64,000 nt of DNA, from the NCBI GenBank assembly GCA_001949185.1, contig BDGG01000012.1:808762-872761 (forward strand), read 5' to 3'. This DNA is from Ramazzottius varieornatus (taxonomy: Eukaryota; Tardigrada; Eutardigrada; Parachela; Ramazzottiidae). Positions within the stretch are counted from its first letter, which is position 1. Each line of letters starts with the position of its first letter. Below are positions 1-10,837 of this stretch, one piece after another. The notes beneath the pieces were generated by a model. That model had not been told where the DNA came from, ran no database searches, and saw only the letters and a list, made by a program, of their open reading frames with translations. The translations under genes and the position numbers were made by a program.

Positions 1-363
1 AGAAACGATATCTCGGCAAGACATTTGGAGACCCAGTCCCCTTTTTTAATGTGAAACCCACAGGACGAACCTATACAGTTCGTAAGACAGCAAAGAACTT
101 TGACTTGATAGCTAGCATAATTATGTACATCAGTAGCTTATGTATCTGACGTCCGAACTGTATGAGGGCATCAGCAGACAAGAGCACGCAATCGCTTTCC
201 GAAAGCTCAGCGGGAAAAGACTACAGTTTGAAACCATCGATAAAAAACTACTAGTCTAAAAAGAATTTGCTGCGTAGGATATATTACAACTATGAAAAGC
301 CCCGCAAACTTCCTTATCAATCAGAAAAACTTGAAACAAAGAAGAAGGGTTAGAGAAGATAAT
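1..363. other. Left flank, no gene seen
   Basis: Stop-rich sequence downstream of the myotubularin stop codon. No coding exon, structured RNA or repeat copy could be recognised. It probably holds the 3' UTR of the leftward gene. Confidence 0.4.
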
Positions 364-3300
364 CTATGCGCGTGTACTCTGAGGCGGTCTATGGAAGGGC
401 ACTTTCACTCCGTTATTCTGCTTGTGCTGCTCGATATAACAAGGGTAACATACCCTGACCGGACTGAATAGCCGATCTTGTGGCAGTGGAACTTGATAAT
501 CGGAGCAGTTTCGACAGAATACTAACCCGCATTTCCTGCAAAAAATACCAGTAAATTGGTATCCTGGTCTTAGCAATCACCAACACCGCGGGCAATGCGT
601 CGAACCAGATTGTCATCCCAAGTGGACGTTTCCATTGTTGCTGGCTAAGAGTAGCGCCACTTGGGCAGACAACCTGGTTCAGTTCATTTGCCCACGTTCC
701 GAATCTGGACTTCGCCTTACCGGCAATGGTGTTTCCTCTTCCCAAGCCAAAATCTTGATTCACAATGGTGACACTTGGTCACACACTGGTCCGGAACCCA
801 GGGCGTATTCTGTACAAAGCAGGTTATCTAATAAATCGGAAACTCAAAAGAACGTCGACTTTACCTTCGCGGTTTCATCGTCAATGTTGTCCCAGCTGAC
901 GTCGGAGCCGTATGATGTCCCGTAGTCCACCACATCGGCTCCTAAGCTAAGAGGCTCCATGCTCAACGGATGTTCGTCAAGACACAGTTCCCTCTTGAGA
1001 TAACTGCCGTTCCCGTTCGTTAGACCGTTATGCTGTTTCATCGACATCTTGACAGAAGACAATTCTCTCCTCAAATTATCGACCTCCTTCTACAAAAAAT
1101 CATGTCCAATCAAACCAGTATCGACGAACTTTGTTATCTGGAAGCTGAGCGACAAAACTTCCAAGATTGGTTTTCCAAGCGGCGCACGTTTCCATTATTA
1201 CTGGCTGGCAGCGTGCGCCACTCAGGGTAACGATCTTGTGGGTCTTGTTTGCCCAGTTCCCACCCGTTAAGCAAAGAATACACCAACCTGGTACGTGTCG
1301 CGAATCTGCCGAAGACGCGTCTGCCTCTCATCGAACAGAATCGCCAACCCATCCGGTCCAAGTTGCCTTCTCACCACAGCCAGCTTCTGGTCCTGGTATG
1401 ACTCGTTCCCTTCGCTATGTAGACTATCGTTACTGGAGGCCGACGTCAGGTGTCTCGAAGTCCTTCTCGGTCTCGTCGGCGAGTTGATCGGCGAAGTATG
1501 ATGGTTGACTTCCACCATCTTCAACGGCGTCGGCGTCAGTGAAGCCGTCAGGTAATTCGGCGTACCCATCCTCTTCGGAATGCTCATTCCACCAAAGCCG
1601 TTCGGCTCAGTGAACGTCGACATGGCTGAGGTTATCAACGACTCGCTGATCTTATGGCCATTCTCCATAGGCAAACCGTTCCTCAACCCATTCTTGTACG
1701 AAGGAGATCCACCGTTCTCAAAGTTCTCTCTGGATGTCGAGAATGTCACAGTTTCAGATGTATCATTCAACGGAAGCGACACTTCCTCATCCGTCGGTTC
1801 CTCGTCGTCCGACCTCACCGTCATGTCTTGGTTCGACGGGTACCTTTCGAGTAGAATACCCTGAATGTTATCTTCACCTGTTATGGTGTCAGTAGATCGT
1901 TCCATGATTGAGTGAGGTTTCACTGGGGGTATCAGTTCTGACTCGGACGACGTACTTTCTATCAACGGTACCGCTGTTATCAAGTGAGGCGTTGATTGAG
2001 AGACAATCGGCACTTGATTGACTTTACTCTCGGCAGTGAGTTCATCCTCTTCTCCCTCACTAGAGATTGTCTGGGTGTTCGGTAGCGATATGGACTTGTG
2101 GAGAGACCTCACTGACAGCGGACTGGACTCTGAAGGTGAACCGGAAGCTGAGTCTTCGTCGGTGGCACCGTTGGTGTCGGCTGAAAGCAGGTTCAACGCG
2201 CTCGCACTTCGGTGAAGATGGACGTCCATGCTTTGGGTGGCTAGCACGTTGTTGGTTAATTGCTCGACGGAGCGAGTGCGTGGCATGCTGGGATTACCGA
2301 TCTTCGGGTCCAGACCGATCATCTGGACTTCGGGAGGGTGGACGTTGGCCGACAGTGGGTTCAACTCTGTAATGTACAGGTTAGCCCAGAAGACTAGGTT
2401 TCTCACAGAGAAGTCCGGACGAAGAATCTGTGAAAAGGAGACTTGCTGACGAACCGCGAGCAAAATTTGAAAAGAAAAGGCACTCACCATTTCGCGCTTC
2501 GTGTACAAGAGATTGCTGAAACACTCGTCTGCTTCTTGTTGCAGGTAACTCCATAGAGAGTAGGTTCTGTCGTTGACGGAATTCTTTTCCCTCTCACGAG
2601 GATTGTTGCACAGGAATGTCCCAAAGAAACAAGAATACGAGTGATGTGCGACATGAATCTATAACACACGGTATTATGAAAAAGTTTTTATTCATTTTTC
2701 AGAAGGAAAGTGGAAGAAGATTCATGAAATTTATGCCCACCAGATATGCTTCGTTAAACTCAAAATCCACCGGAAACTGGCAAACCAACTGAAATACGCA
2801 GTCTAGCCACTGGAGGAATATTGGACATCGCTCGGTCTCGTCCGTAACGAGACTGTGACCGCATCGATCGGCGAACTTGTGTCCAAACTCCAACCATTGC
2901 CATTCAATGAGCATCTGGAAGCCCTGCAAGCAAAACCACCTTTACATCAAAAACCTGCGTACTGCATACCGAAGGATCACATTTACCCTGATAGTGCGGT
3001 AATGCGAGTCCATCATGAGCATTGCGAGAGCGACAATCTGAGTCGTTCGGTCCCATCCATCGGAGCAATGGACTAAGACCGGTCTTCCCTCCACATCCAA
3101 GGCGTTGGTCACGTGACACGTCGTTCTGATGATTGCCGAAACGTGGTGCAACCAGAGCGACTTGTCAAGGGTCGACATGAAGCTATAACAAGAAAACATC
3201 ACCATTGACTCAGCATTACATTATCTACAGTTTGATACTATCAACAAACCATGAAGTAATCAAGGCACACTGATCTTCCAGGCAAATCAAAGACCCAAGT

Positions 3301-4960
3301 ACCTCAGTGTAGCTACGACAAGAATAAACTTACTCTACTCTGTCCGCGGGCGACGTGCATAGTTGCCTTAGCTGGTAGAAACTTTTCCTCACAGTGTGAA
3401 TGTTGGCCATACTCATGTACTGAATCTCGCAGTTCGGGTAGTACTCTATAAATAAACCATTAATTCACAGCATTTGTCGGCAGTAAAAACTCACCGCGAG
3501 TCTAACCAGCGGAACGAGACGTAAGTAACTCACCTGCGTATTCACTTCCGCCACCCTTTGCGCGATTAGCGACAGCTGCTGCGTATGATCTGGCGTCCAA
3601 TATCAAGAGCTTCGGCATGGCTGTAAATGACACAACCAAAACACACTTTAGCAAATAACTTAAAGATGAATTCCAAATTCGGAATCTCAGCACACAAACA
3701 TCGTTTCTCCAAGTGGCGCATGTTCTCGAAGTTATAGGGTGAGGGCGTGCGTCACTTGGAAAACATTCTTGGGTTTATCCACATTGGTCCATATGTAGCA
3801 AAAAAGCCCACAAAAATGCAACCAAGTGCGCCGGAATTTGCAAAGTATTACTTACAGCAACTGGCGGCCTCGTCCGTCTGGCTGAGGCCGTTGCTGTTGA
3901 TTTCTTTTGCAGGTGAGCCGGGTGTCGACGGGCGGTCCGTCAGACAAGCTTTCGTTATGTACTGTAGCAGATTCTCATCCTGTGCGCAGCGCCAGCCGAA
4001 GAATCCCAGTTCTGGTTGACTGCTGCGAGCGATGACGGCGCCATTCTTCCGATGCCTATGATAAAAGAGTGGCAATTAGCTCAAGTGTTCTTCAACTAGC
4101 CTTCACAAAGACGGCATGCCGTTGACGACTTACCTCCATATAATAGACGGAAAACGACGGGAGCTCCGAAACTCAGCGATACGGTTTAGATCACTGTCTG
4201 GTACACAAGCAGGCACGATGTGGAGCCGTGGATACGTCGGTGATATCTCGTACTTCACGTTGATCTCCGACAAACGCCACGTTTCTTCCAGGTCGAACTT
4301 CATCCTTTGCGCCTCCCTCAACAGATCGAAGGAACAACTGGGGAGAAAAAATCATATCTTCAAATAAAACTAAAACTGAGAAGCGGGCGTTTCGTTATCA
4401 AGGCGGAAGTCTGTATTGCATACCCGGATGAAGAAAGAGTATTGAAACATCGATCTTGCAATTCTCGTTTCCCACTCCGTTCTTCGCTTCTCCATGCATA
4501 GAAGGCAAAGGCGAAGATGTCCTCCAGCTTCTTCGGAGCAGCAATTGCATTCAGGATTCTCTTTTGCCATTCTAAGGTTCGATCAGCAGTCAGGAATGAA
4601 CAACTGCAGAGACAAGCCCGAATATACCACTTGCATTTCAATGAAGTATTTCGACTAGACTTACCGAACAGTGGTGCCATTCTTGCATGTGAAAATGATG
4701 GAGTTTGTGTACGTCTGGATATCCGCCTGCTCGATCATCCGCACAGGTAGGTTGACATAGCTCTGAGGGTACTGGATAAATATACGATAGTTTGACAAGG
4801 CAATAATGCCTTCCTCAGCAGTTCTACCCAAGTATTCGACATATTCTCCGCTGATGACGGGAAAGGGAACCGTCAAGTCTGGATCGTCACACGTCCAGGC
4901 TCGTTTCGGGAAGTATTCACTAGCATTGATATGCACAAGATCATTCTGGTTGGAATCAAC
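364..4960 (-). CDS. MTMR3/4-like: Myotubularin-related 3-phosphoinositide phosphatase with C-terminal FYVE domain (MTMR3/4 type)
   Basis: Thirteen coding exons were resolved: 4960-4665, 4603-4424, 4337-4134, 4055-3856, 3620-3534, 3445-3334, 3182-2987, 2923-2741, 2658-2488, 2427-1288, 1089-865, 809-721 and 535-364. They total about 1084 residues, near the size of the MTMR3/4 family. Order: a GRAM/PH-like region, the phosphatase domain with an intact CX5R active site (HCSDGWDRT, about 3030) followed by FGHKFADRCGH, a long acidic Ser/Glu-rich linker, a short coiled-coil-like exon (KEVDNLRREL), then a FYVE finger (WVPDQCVTKCHHC ... RKHHCRKCG ... PVRVCYPC) ending the protein. The family removes the 3-phosphate of PI3P and PI(3,5)P2 on endosomal and autophagic membranes. 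The active-site Cys, Asp and Arg are present, so this copy should be active. The start codon lies upstream of 4960; an ATG exon near 5088-5003 is possible but its donor is unclear. Three introns carry foldback repeats. Confidence 0.93.
601..700. repeat. Foldback repeat copy 1 (intron inside the FYVE domain)
   Basis: AACCAGATTGTCATCCCAAG on the left faces CTTGGGCAGACAACCTGGTT on the right. The outer right end (CATTTGCCCACGTTCC) matches the family end. It fills much of the intron that splits the FYVE finger. Confidence 0.8.
1139..1262. repeat. Foldback repeat copy 2 (MTMR intron)
   Basis: Core arms GCGGCGCACG and CGTGCGCCACTC flank a short loop. The ends (GGAAGCTGAGC and GCCCAGTTCC) belong to the GGGAGCTGGGCAAAC end type. 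Confidence 0.8.
3690..3780. repeat. Foldback repeat copy 3 (MTMR intron)
   Basis: CGTTTCTCCAAGTGGCGCA faces GTGCGTCACTTGGAAAAC inside the intron 3621-3855. The outer ends are worn. Confidence 0.75.
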
Positions 4961-5457
4961 CTATAATAGTAGACAAAGCACAGAAATGTCAAAAATGATG
5001 TAATGAATCTTGCTGACGGGTGCAGTTGGAAAAGCCCGACTTGCCGTAGGCGTCATTCTTTCGTGAGGATTCTTGGGGTAAATTCATCTGTAAACAGAAG
5101 AGACATCAAGCATTAGTGGGCAAAATAGTACAGAATGCAAAGTCCACGATGTGCGGGCTTAGATCAGCTGTTCGTGGACAGGAGGCGACTCATCGACTCC
5201 CCAAGCTTAGCAACTTATGTGGGAGGAGGCCTTCATCAAGACTGTCTGCGGAATCTTGGAAGACATGAACCAAACACAAACATTCTTCCCTTATCGCCGT
5301 CTATCATTGCCTGACAAAAGTTATATGACACTGTCACTCCAAGATGACCTTGTGGTTGGGCTGCCGTGCAATGCAGTCAAGTTTGACGAAGGAAAGCTAC
5401 ACTATAAGGATCGATGGGAGGTGTGGCCCAGACAAGTTCTGTGCATATTGTCAGCAA

Positions 5458-5891
5458 TCAAGCATTCACTTCCATAAACGTTTTCCACGTCCTTTCATCC
5501 CTTCTCCTATGATTACAGAGATACAAACCACAGCCGAAAGGCGGAAGGAATACCTATCTTTAACACTTGTGAAAAGGGATCGAATAACATAACAGCATGC
5601 ATGTGATGTGTGATAGGTCGCACTTACCAAGCCTGAACCCGATTACGAAAGATCAAACGTAACTCCGTACGGCGAGGTATTGTGAAGATAGACAAGATCC
5701 CGTAGCAGCCATCAACATCCCTGGGCTCCACAAATATATTCTTCTGGAGCAAACAGCAGAGTTCTTCGTCACAGTCATCAGACGGGATCCATGGATTACG
5801 ATGGATGTGCGGAAAGACAAACTTTTGACTTCGGAAATTTTCGAGGTTGTAAACAATGCGGAAATTGTTCCGCGTGAGCCCCGGTACCCCT
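5458..5891 (-). CDS. Unidentified gene, last two exons
   Basis: An open exon from about 5891 to 5628 ends in a good donor (GCTTG|GTAAGT). It joins in phase to a 49-nt terminal exon, 5506-5458, read after an AG acceptor. Together they encode roughly 100 residues; internal landmarks are FRIVYNLENF, HIHRNPWIPSDDCDEELCC, GCYGILSIFTIPRRTELRL and the C-terminus RDERTWKTFMEVNA. I do not recognise the family. The aromatic, cysteine-containing composition and clean splice sites suggest real coding sequence. A possible first exon lies at 6351-6200 on the same strand (basic, starting MQADFAEKHK, with MGDKKSSEQA inside), but the splice phase linking it to 5891 was not resolved. That would place the gene antisense across the glycogen phosphorylase promoter. 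A conserved non-coding stretch is an alternative explanation. Confidence 0.35.
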
Positions 5892-6480
5892 AGGGCTTAG
5901 GAATAGGCGATCAGGCGCAGTTTTGGGGTCATCGCAGCTAGCGGCCCCCTGGGACCGGGGTACTTTTCCCGACTGTGGCTTCGCGGCCTTCGCCCCAAAA
6001 ACATCAAGTGTGCACCCGGTGCTCGGCGATGGTCGAAGCTTCTGCAGATCAGAACTATGTTACCGCCCACGTGGTTCAAGTCCAGTTGTCAAACCCAAGA
6101 CGTCACGTGCCAGTCAGCAGTGCTACCGCACAGGTTAGTAGTGAATAATCTGGGGCCCTCTGTACTACGGAATCTTCCGGCCGGGCCAATGGGCGATTGC
6201 TGCGGATGTCTTCGCAGGATTTTCTGCGCCACTCCACTTTTGGTTCTAGTTTGGCCTGTTTCGCCTGTTTATGTCTTCTAGGAAACGTGATCGCCTGTTC
6301 GGAGCTTTTCTTGTCGCCCATCTTGTGCTTTTCGGCAAAATCTGCCTGCAAAGTCGAGGAGACGTTGCATTTCTTTCAGCATTTCACTCAATATTAAACT
6401 GTGATAACCGTTCTTCTCCTTTCTAGCACACAGGCTGATCTTGCCGGAGTTTCTGGTTCTTCAACTCGGTATCGTTCAAC

Positions 6481-9400
6481 ATGTCGGTCCCAAAGTCGGA
6501 TTTCGATCGGCGGAAGCAGATTTCTGTTCGTGGCATTGCCGAAGTAGAAAGTGTCACCAGCATCAAGAAGACATTCAACCAACATCTTCACTTCACGCTG
6601 GTAAAGGATAGGAATGTGGCTACTCCACGGGACTATTACTTTGCCCTTGCTCACACCGTTCGCGATCACCTCGTCGGACGCTGGATCCGAACTCAACAGT
6701 ATTACTATGAATTGGATCCTAAGGTATTTCATTTTATGCGAAGTATGTTTGTATATATAAATCTACCACTTTAGCGGTGTTCTTCCTGTCTTAGAGAGTG
6801 TATTATCTGTCACTGGAATACTACATGGGACGCTCGCTGCAGAACACAATGATCAATTTGGGCATCCAGGCGGCTTGCGACGAAGCGCTGTACCAGTTAG
6901 GGCTGGACATCGAAGAGTTGCAAGACTTGGAAGATGATGCCGGTTTGGGTAACGGTGGCTTGGGTCGTCTGGCTGCCTGTTTCCTGGACTCGATGGCCAC
7001 CCTGGGTCTAGCGTCCTGCGGGTATGGTATCCGTTACGAGTACGGTATCTTCGATCAGAAAATCAAGGATGGTGAGCAGGTTGAGGAGCCTGACGATTGG
7101 TTGCGCTTTGGGAATCCGTGGGAAAAAGCCCGCCCCGAATACATGCTGCCGGTGAACTTCTACGGACGCGTCGAGAAAGGCGATCAAGGACGAGCCAAAT
7201 GGGTAGATACGCAGGTAAAAGATACATTAAACTACCGATCCAATGGGACAGGATTGGGCCGGGTGCGTGGAAAAAGACTCCCCGGATCGTGCGTAAAATA
7301 GTTGGTAAACGTGTTTACCGATCAGCTGATCGATATGACTTCACAAATAACAGCAGATTCGGCCAGTTCCGTCCAGTCTTTTCATACGGACCCGGATCAA
7401 TTCATGTAACACTATCAGTAGTTTAAAGCACATTTTCCTTGAGAAATGGCTGCCGGACAGGTTAGAGGAAGTTCAGAAAGCGTTAGAGTGCTATGCTCTA
7501 CCTTAGATCCACCAGCAGGATTATGCAGGTGGATATCTTTAATTCACAATGGATGCTGATCGGTAAACGGCTGGTTGTCTTCTTTGCAGGTTGTGTTCGC
7601 TATGCCGTACGACAACCCAGTTCCCGGTTACATGAACAACACCGTCAATACGCTGCGACTGTGGTCCGCTAAGTCTCCTCATGATTTTAATCTCAAGTTC
7701 TTCAACTCTGGCGACTACATCCAGGCAGTGTTGGACCGCAATCAAGCTGAGAACATCTCTCGAGTAAGTCCGTAGTTCATCTGGACCATCTATGACATGC
7801 ATGTGGAAAGACTAATGTACTTTGTGTCTTTGTAGGTGTTGTACCCCAACGATAACTTCTTCTCCGGAAAAGAGTTGCGTCTGAAGCAGGAGTACTTCAT
7901 GGTGGCTGCATCGTTACAAGATTTGATTCGTCGCTTTAAGTCGCACAAGTTCGGCTCGCGCGATCAAGTCCGCACTTCCTTCGATACCTTCCCCGACAAG
8001 GTGGCCCTTCAGCTGAACGACACGCATCCGTCGTTGGCCATTCCCGAGCTGATGCGCGTCCTGGTGGACATCGAAGGACTCCCGTGGGAACAAGCCTGGG
8101 CCATTACGGTGCGAACGTGCGCCTACACCAACCACACTGTCCTTCCCGAAGCCCTGGAACGCTGGCACACGGCCACTCTCCAGCATCTGCTGCCGAGACA
8201 CTTGGAGATTATCTTTGAGATCAACTACCGACATCTCCAAGAAGTAAGTCGTGGCTCTCGGTACATTTGGAACTTGGGCAAATGAACTGAAGAAGATCGT
8301 TTTTGAAGTGGCGCACGCTCTCGGTCAGTCACAAAGGACATATGCGCCACTTGACGCGGTTTTTGGCCCTCTGTGTCCAGGATATGTCTGATAATTGTGA
8401 ATTTCTACTCTTTAGGTGCAGAAGAAATGGCCGGGAGACGTCGACCGAATGCGTCGCATGTCTTTGGTGGAGGAGGAAGGGGAGAAGAGGATCAACATGG
8501 CTTTCTTGTCCATCGTGGGTGCTCATGCCGTCAACGGTGTGGCTGCTCTGCACTCGGAACTGCTGAAGACCACCATCTTCAAAGACTTTTACGAGATGTG
8601 GCCGGAACGGTTCCAGAACAAGACCAACGGTATCACCCCTCGACGGTGGTTGCTCCTGTGCAATCCTTCGCTGGCTGATATCATCACGGACAAGATCGGT
8701 GACGGATGGGTCCGAAACCTGTGGGAGTTGGCCAAGCTGAAGCCTTTAGCTGATGACCAGCAATTCTTGCGACGGCTGATGCAGATTAAGATGGAGAACA
8801 AGGTGAAGGAAAAAGTGTCAGCTAGGGCATCGGCAAACGACGTTAGCCTGATCGTTCCCCCAAGTGGCGCTTGTTTGTAGCCAACACCAATGTAAACGTG
8901 CGTCACTTGAGCCTGCGATCATGTCAGTTGAATTGCCGACGTTCCAGTTTCTGTTTTGTGTTTCACTGAGTCTGAACTATGATTTGTTTTTGCAGATGAA
9001 ACTGGCGCTCTACATCAAGGAAAAGTATGGAGTCACCGTCAACCCTGCCTCCATGTTTGACATCCAAGTCAAGCGTATCCACGAGTATAAGCGCCAGCTC
9101 TTAAACTGTCTCCACATCATCACCCTGTACAATCGCCTGAAGAGAAACCCGAATGCCGCTTTCACTCCACGCACCATCATGGTATGAAGTCATTTCCATT
9201 TCAGTTTTCTCGTCTAGCTGTCGAGTGTTTGAGCTGTGTATTCACAAGGAACGCTCTCTGGACTGCTGGTTTTCTTCCTAGGTTGGAGGCAAAGCTGCTC
9301 CAGGTTACCATACGGCCAAGCAGATCATCAAGCTGATCAATGCTGTGGGTCGAGTTGTCAACAACGATCCCATCATTGGTGATCGCTTGAAGGTAATCTT

Positions 9401-10430
9401 CCTGGAGAACTACCGCGTTACGCTAGCCGAGAAGATCATCCCCGCAGCGGATCTGAGCGAACAAATCTCATTGGCCGGTACAGAGGCTTCCGGCACAGGT
9501 AACATGAAGTTCCAGCTGAATGGCTCGCTGACCATCGGAACTCTGGATGGTGCCAACGTGGAAATGCGCGAAGAAATGGGCGCCGAGAACTTCTTCTTGT
9601 TCGGTATGACAGTTGAGGAGGTCAACAAAGTTGCTCCAACGTAAGTCTTGCGAGAGCGGAAATGAGGCGAGACTTGAGTTTATACTTTTTGCTTTTTGCT
9701 CAAGCTTTGTTCGCTCCTTGCATAGGTACAACCCATACCACTACTACGAACGCAACCCCGAACTGAAGATGGCCGTCGACCAGATCCGAAATGGTTTCTT
9801 CTCGCCGAGTCGCCCGGAAACTTTCCACGATATCGCTGACATCTTGCTGAAATACGACAGGTGAGAAACTCAAAGCGTCCTTACTAGTCGATATGATTAT
9901 GTATGGCTCTCTTTCTGGCAGATTTTTGGTGTTGGCCGACTACGACGAGTACATCAAATGTCAGGATCAAGTCGGTAAGGTCTACATGGACCAGATGGCC
10001 TGGGCAAAGATGAGCTTGATGAACATCGCTACCAGCGGAAAGTTTAGCACGTAAGTTGCATCATGATTGGGATTTCGGCAAATGAATTGCACATTAACGT
10101 TATCTCATTGCCATTGGCTGAAAGTGTGCGCCGCTTTCGGAAAGCGATCACGTTCAAGTCATATGCCTATATCCCGACTCATGAATAAACCTAGCTTGAG
10201 CGGAAAGTTGCGTGTTATGAGAATGATTTTGTTGTAGAGATCGAACTATCACAGAGTACGCGAACGAAATTTGGGGTGTCGAGCCGAGCAATATCCGTCT
10301 GCCTGCACCTCACGAACCTCTCTTCGCTCCACTTGTGGCAAAGACTCCCGGCCTCAAGGAGGACGTGGCCAGGCCCACTGCGGTGCAGAGTGGTATGCAG
10401 AACGGCGGCGCTGGAGACAGGAAAGCTTAA
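6481..10430 (+). CDS. PYG: Glycogen phosphorylase
   Basis: Ten exons: 6481-6723, 6795-7214, 7590-7763, 7836-8243, 8416-8802, 8996-9181, 9282-9640, 9726-9860, 9922-10050 and 10238-10430. They give about 877 residues, close to the usual 840-850 with a slightly longer tail. The enzyme cleaves alpha-1,4 glucose from glycogen using phosphate and releases glucose-1-phosphate in the cytosol. The N-terminus keeps the phosphorylase-kinase site ([14 protein letters not shown], Ser about residue 15). Further family landmarks are [43 protein letters not shown] and the pyridoxal-phosphate lysine in [10 protein letters not shown]. All catalytic blocks are present, so the gene looks functional and hormonally or neurally controlled by phosphorylation. 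Introns 4, 5 and 9 contain foldback repeats. The ATG at 6481 is chosen because it gives the standard N-terminus; an AG acceptor near 6425 suggests a 5' UTR intron. Confidence 0.98.
8267..8367. repeat. Foldback repeat copy 4 (glycogen phosphorylase intron 4)
   Basis: GAACTTGGGCAAATGAACTG, then GAAGTGGCGCACG; the right arm is ATGCGCCACTTGAC. The right outer end is worn. Confidence 0.8.
8829..8947. repeat. Foldback repeat copy 5 (glycogen phosphorylase intron 5)
   Basis: TCGGCAAACGACGTTAGCC on the left matches GTTGAATTGCCGACGTTCCA on the right. Core arms are CCAAGTGGCGC and GCGTCACTTGAG. Confidence 0.82.
10068..10176. repeat. Foldback repeat copy 6 (glycogen phosphorylase intron 9)
   Basis: The left end TGGGATTTCGGCAAATGAAT and right end TCAAGTCATATGCCTATATCCC are intact. 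The left half of the core is deleted, leaving only GTGTGCGCCGCTTTC. Confidence 0.7.
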
Positions 10431-10837
10431 TAGCCTACGTTGCATAACTCATCAGTCATTACGCTTCTTCTATGCCTGGTACGTCGCTTTTTACATTTTA
10501 CTTCATTTAAAGTTACCCATACTGACGCTTACTAAAAGCACGTAGTCCAATGTGGTTTATGCTTCGCTGTGAATTTCGGTCATCTTCCGGGAGGGAAGCT
10601 TTAGTTCACGTATCTGCAAGTTAGCGCTTGTTTAACCTCCGTTCTGTGTTACTTTGCTGTGGTGTGTGGGCATTTTTGGGCATTACAGCGAGATATCGGT
10701 AAAGTGAAAGAGGAACACTGACGTAGATCCAGACGTAGAAGACGTATGTGTGTAGAAAATCAGCCAGCATTCTTCACAGTCAGAAAGGACAGACCGGAAG
10801 TATGACGATGATGCGACACTAATTACGCGTGTCAGTT

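Noticed and set aside
5217-5477. 86-codon plus-strand frame starting MWEEAFIKTV
   Set aside because: It overlaps, on the opposite strand, the terminal exon of the putative small gene and shows no family similarity or splice signals.
5875-5990. GC-rich inverted text around CCCCGGTACCCC / GGGACCGGGGTAC
   Set aside because: The arms match over only about 10 bp and no second copy is visible in the window, so it was not called as an element.
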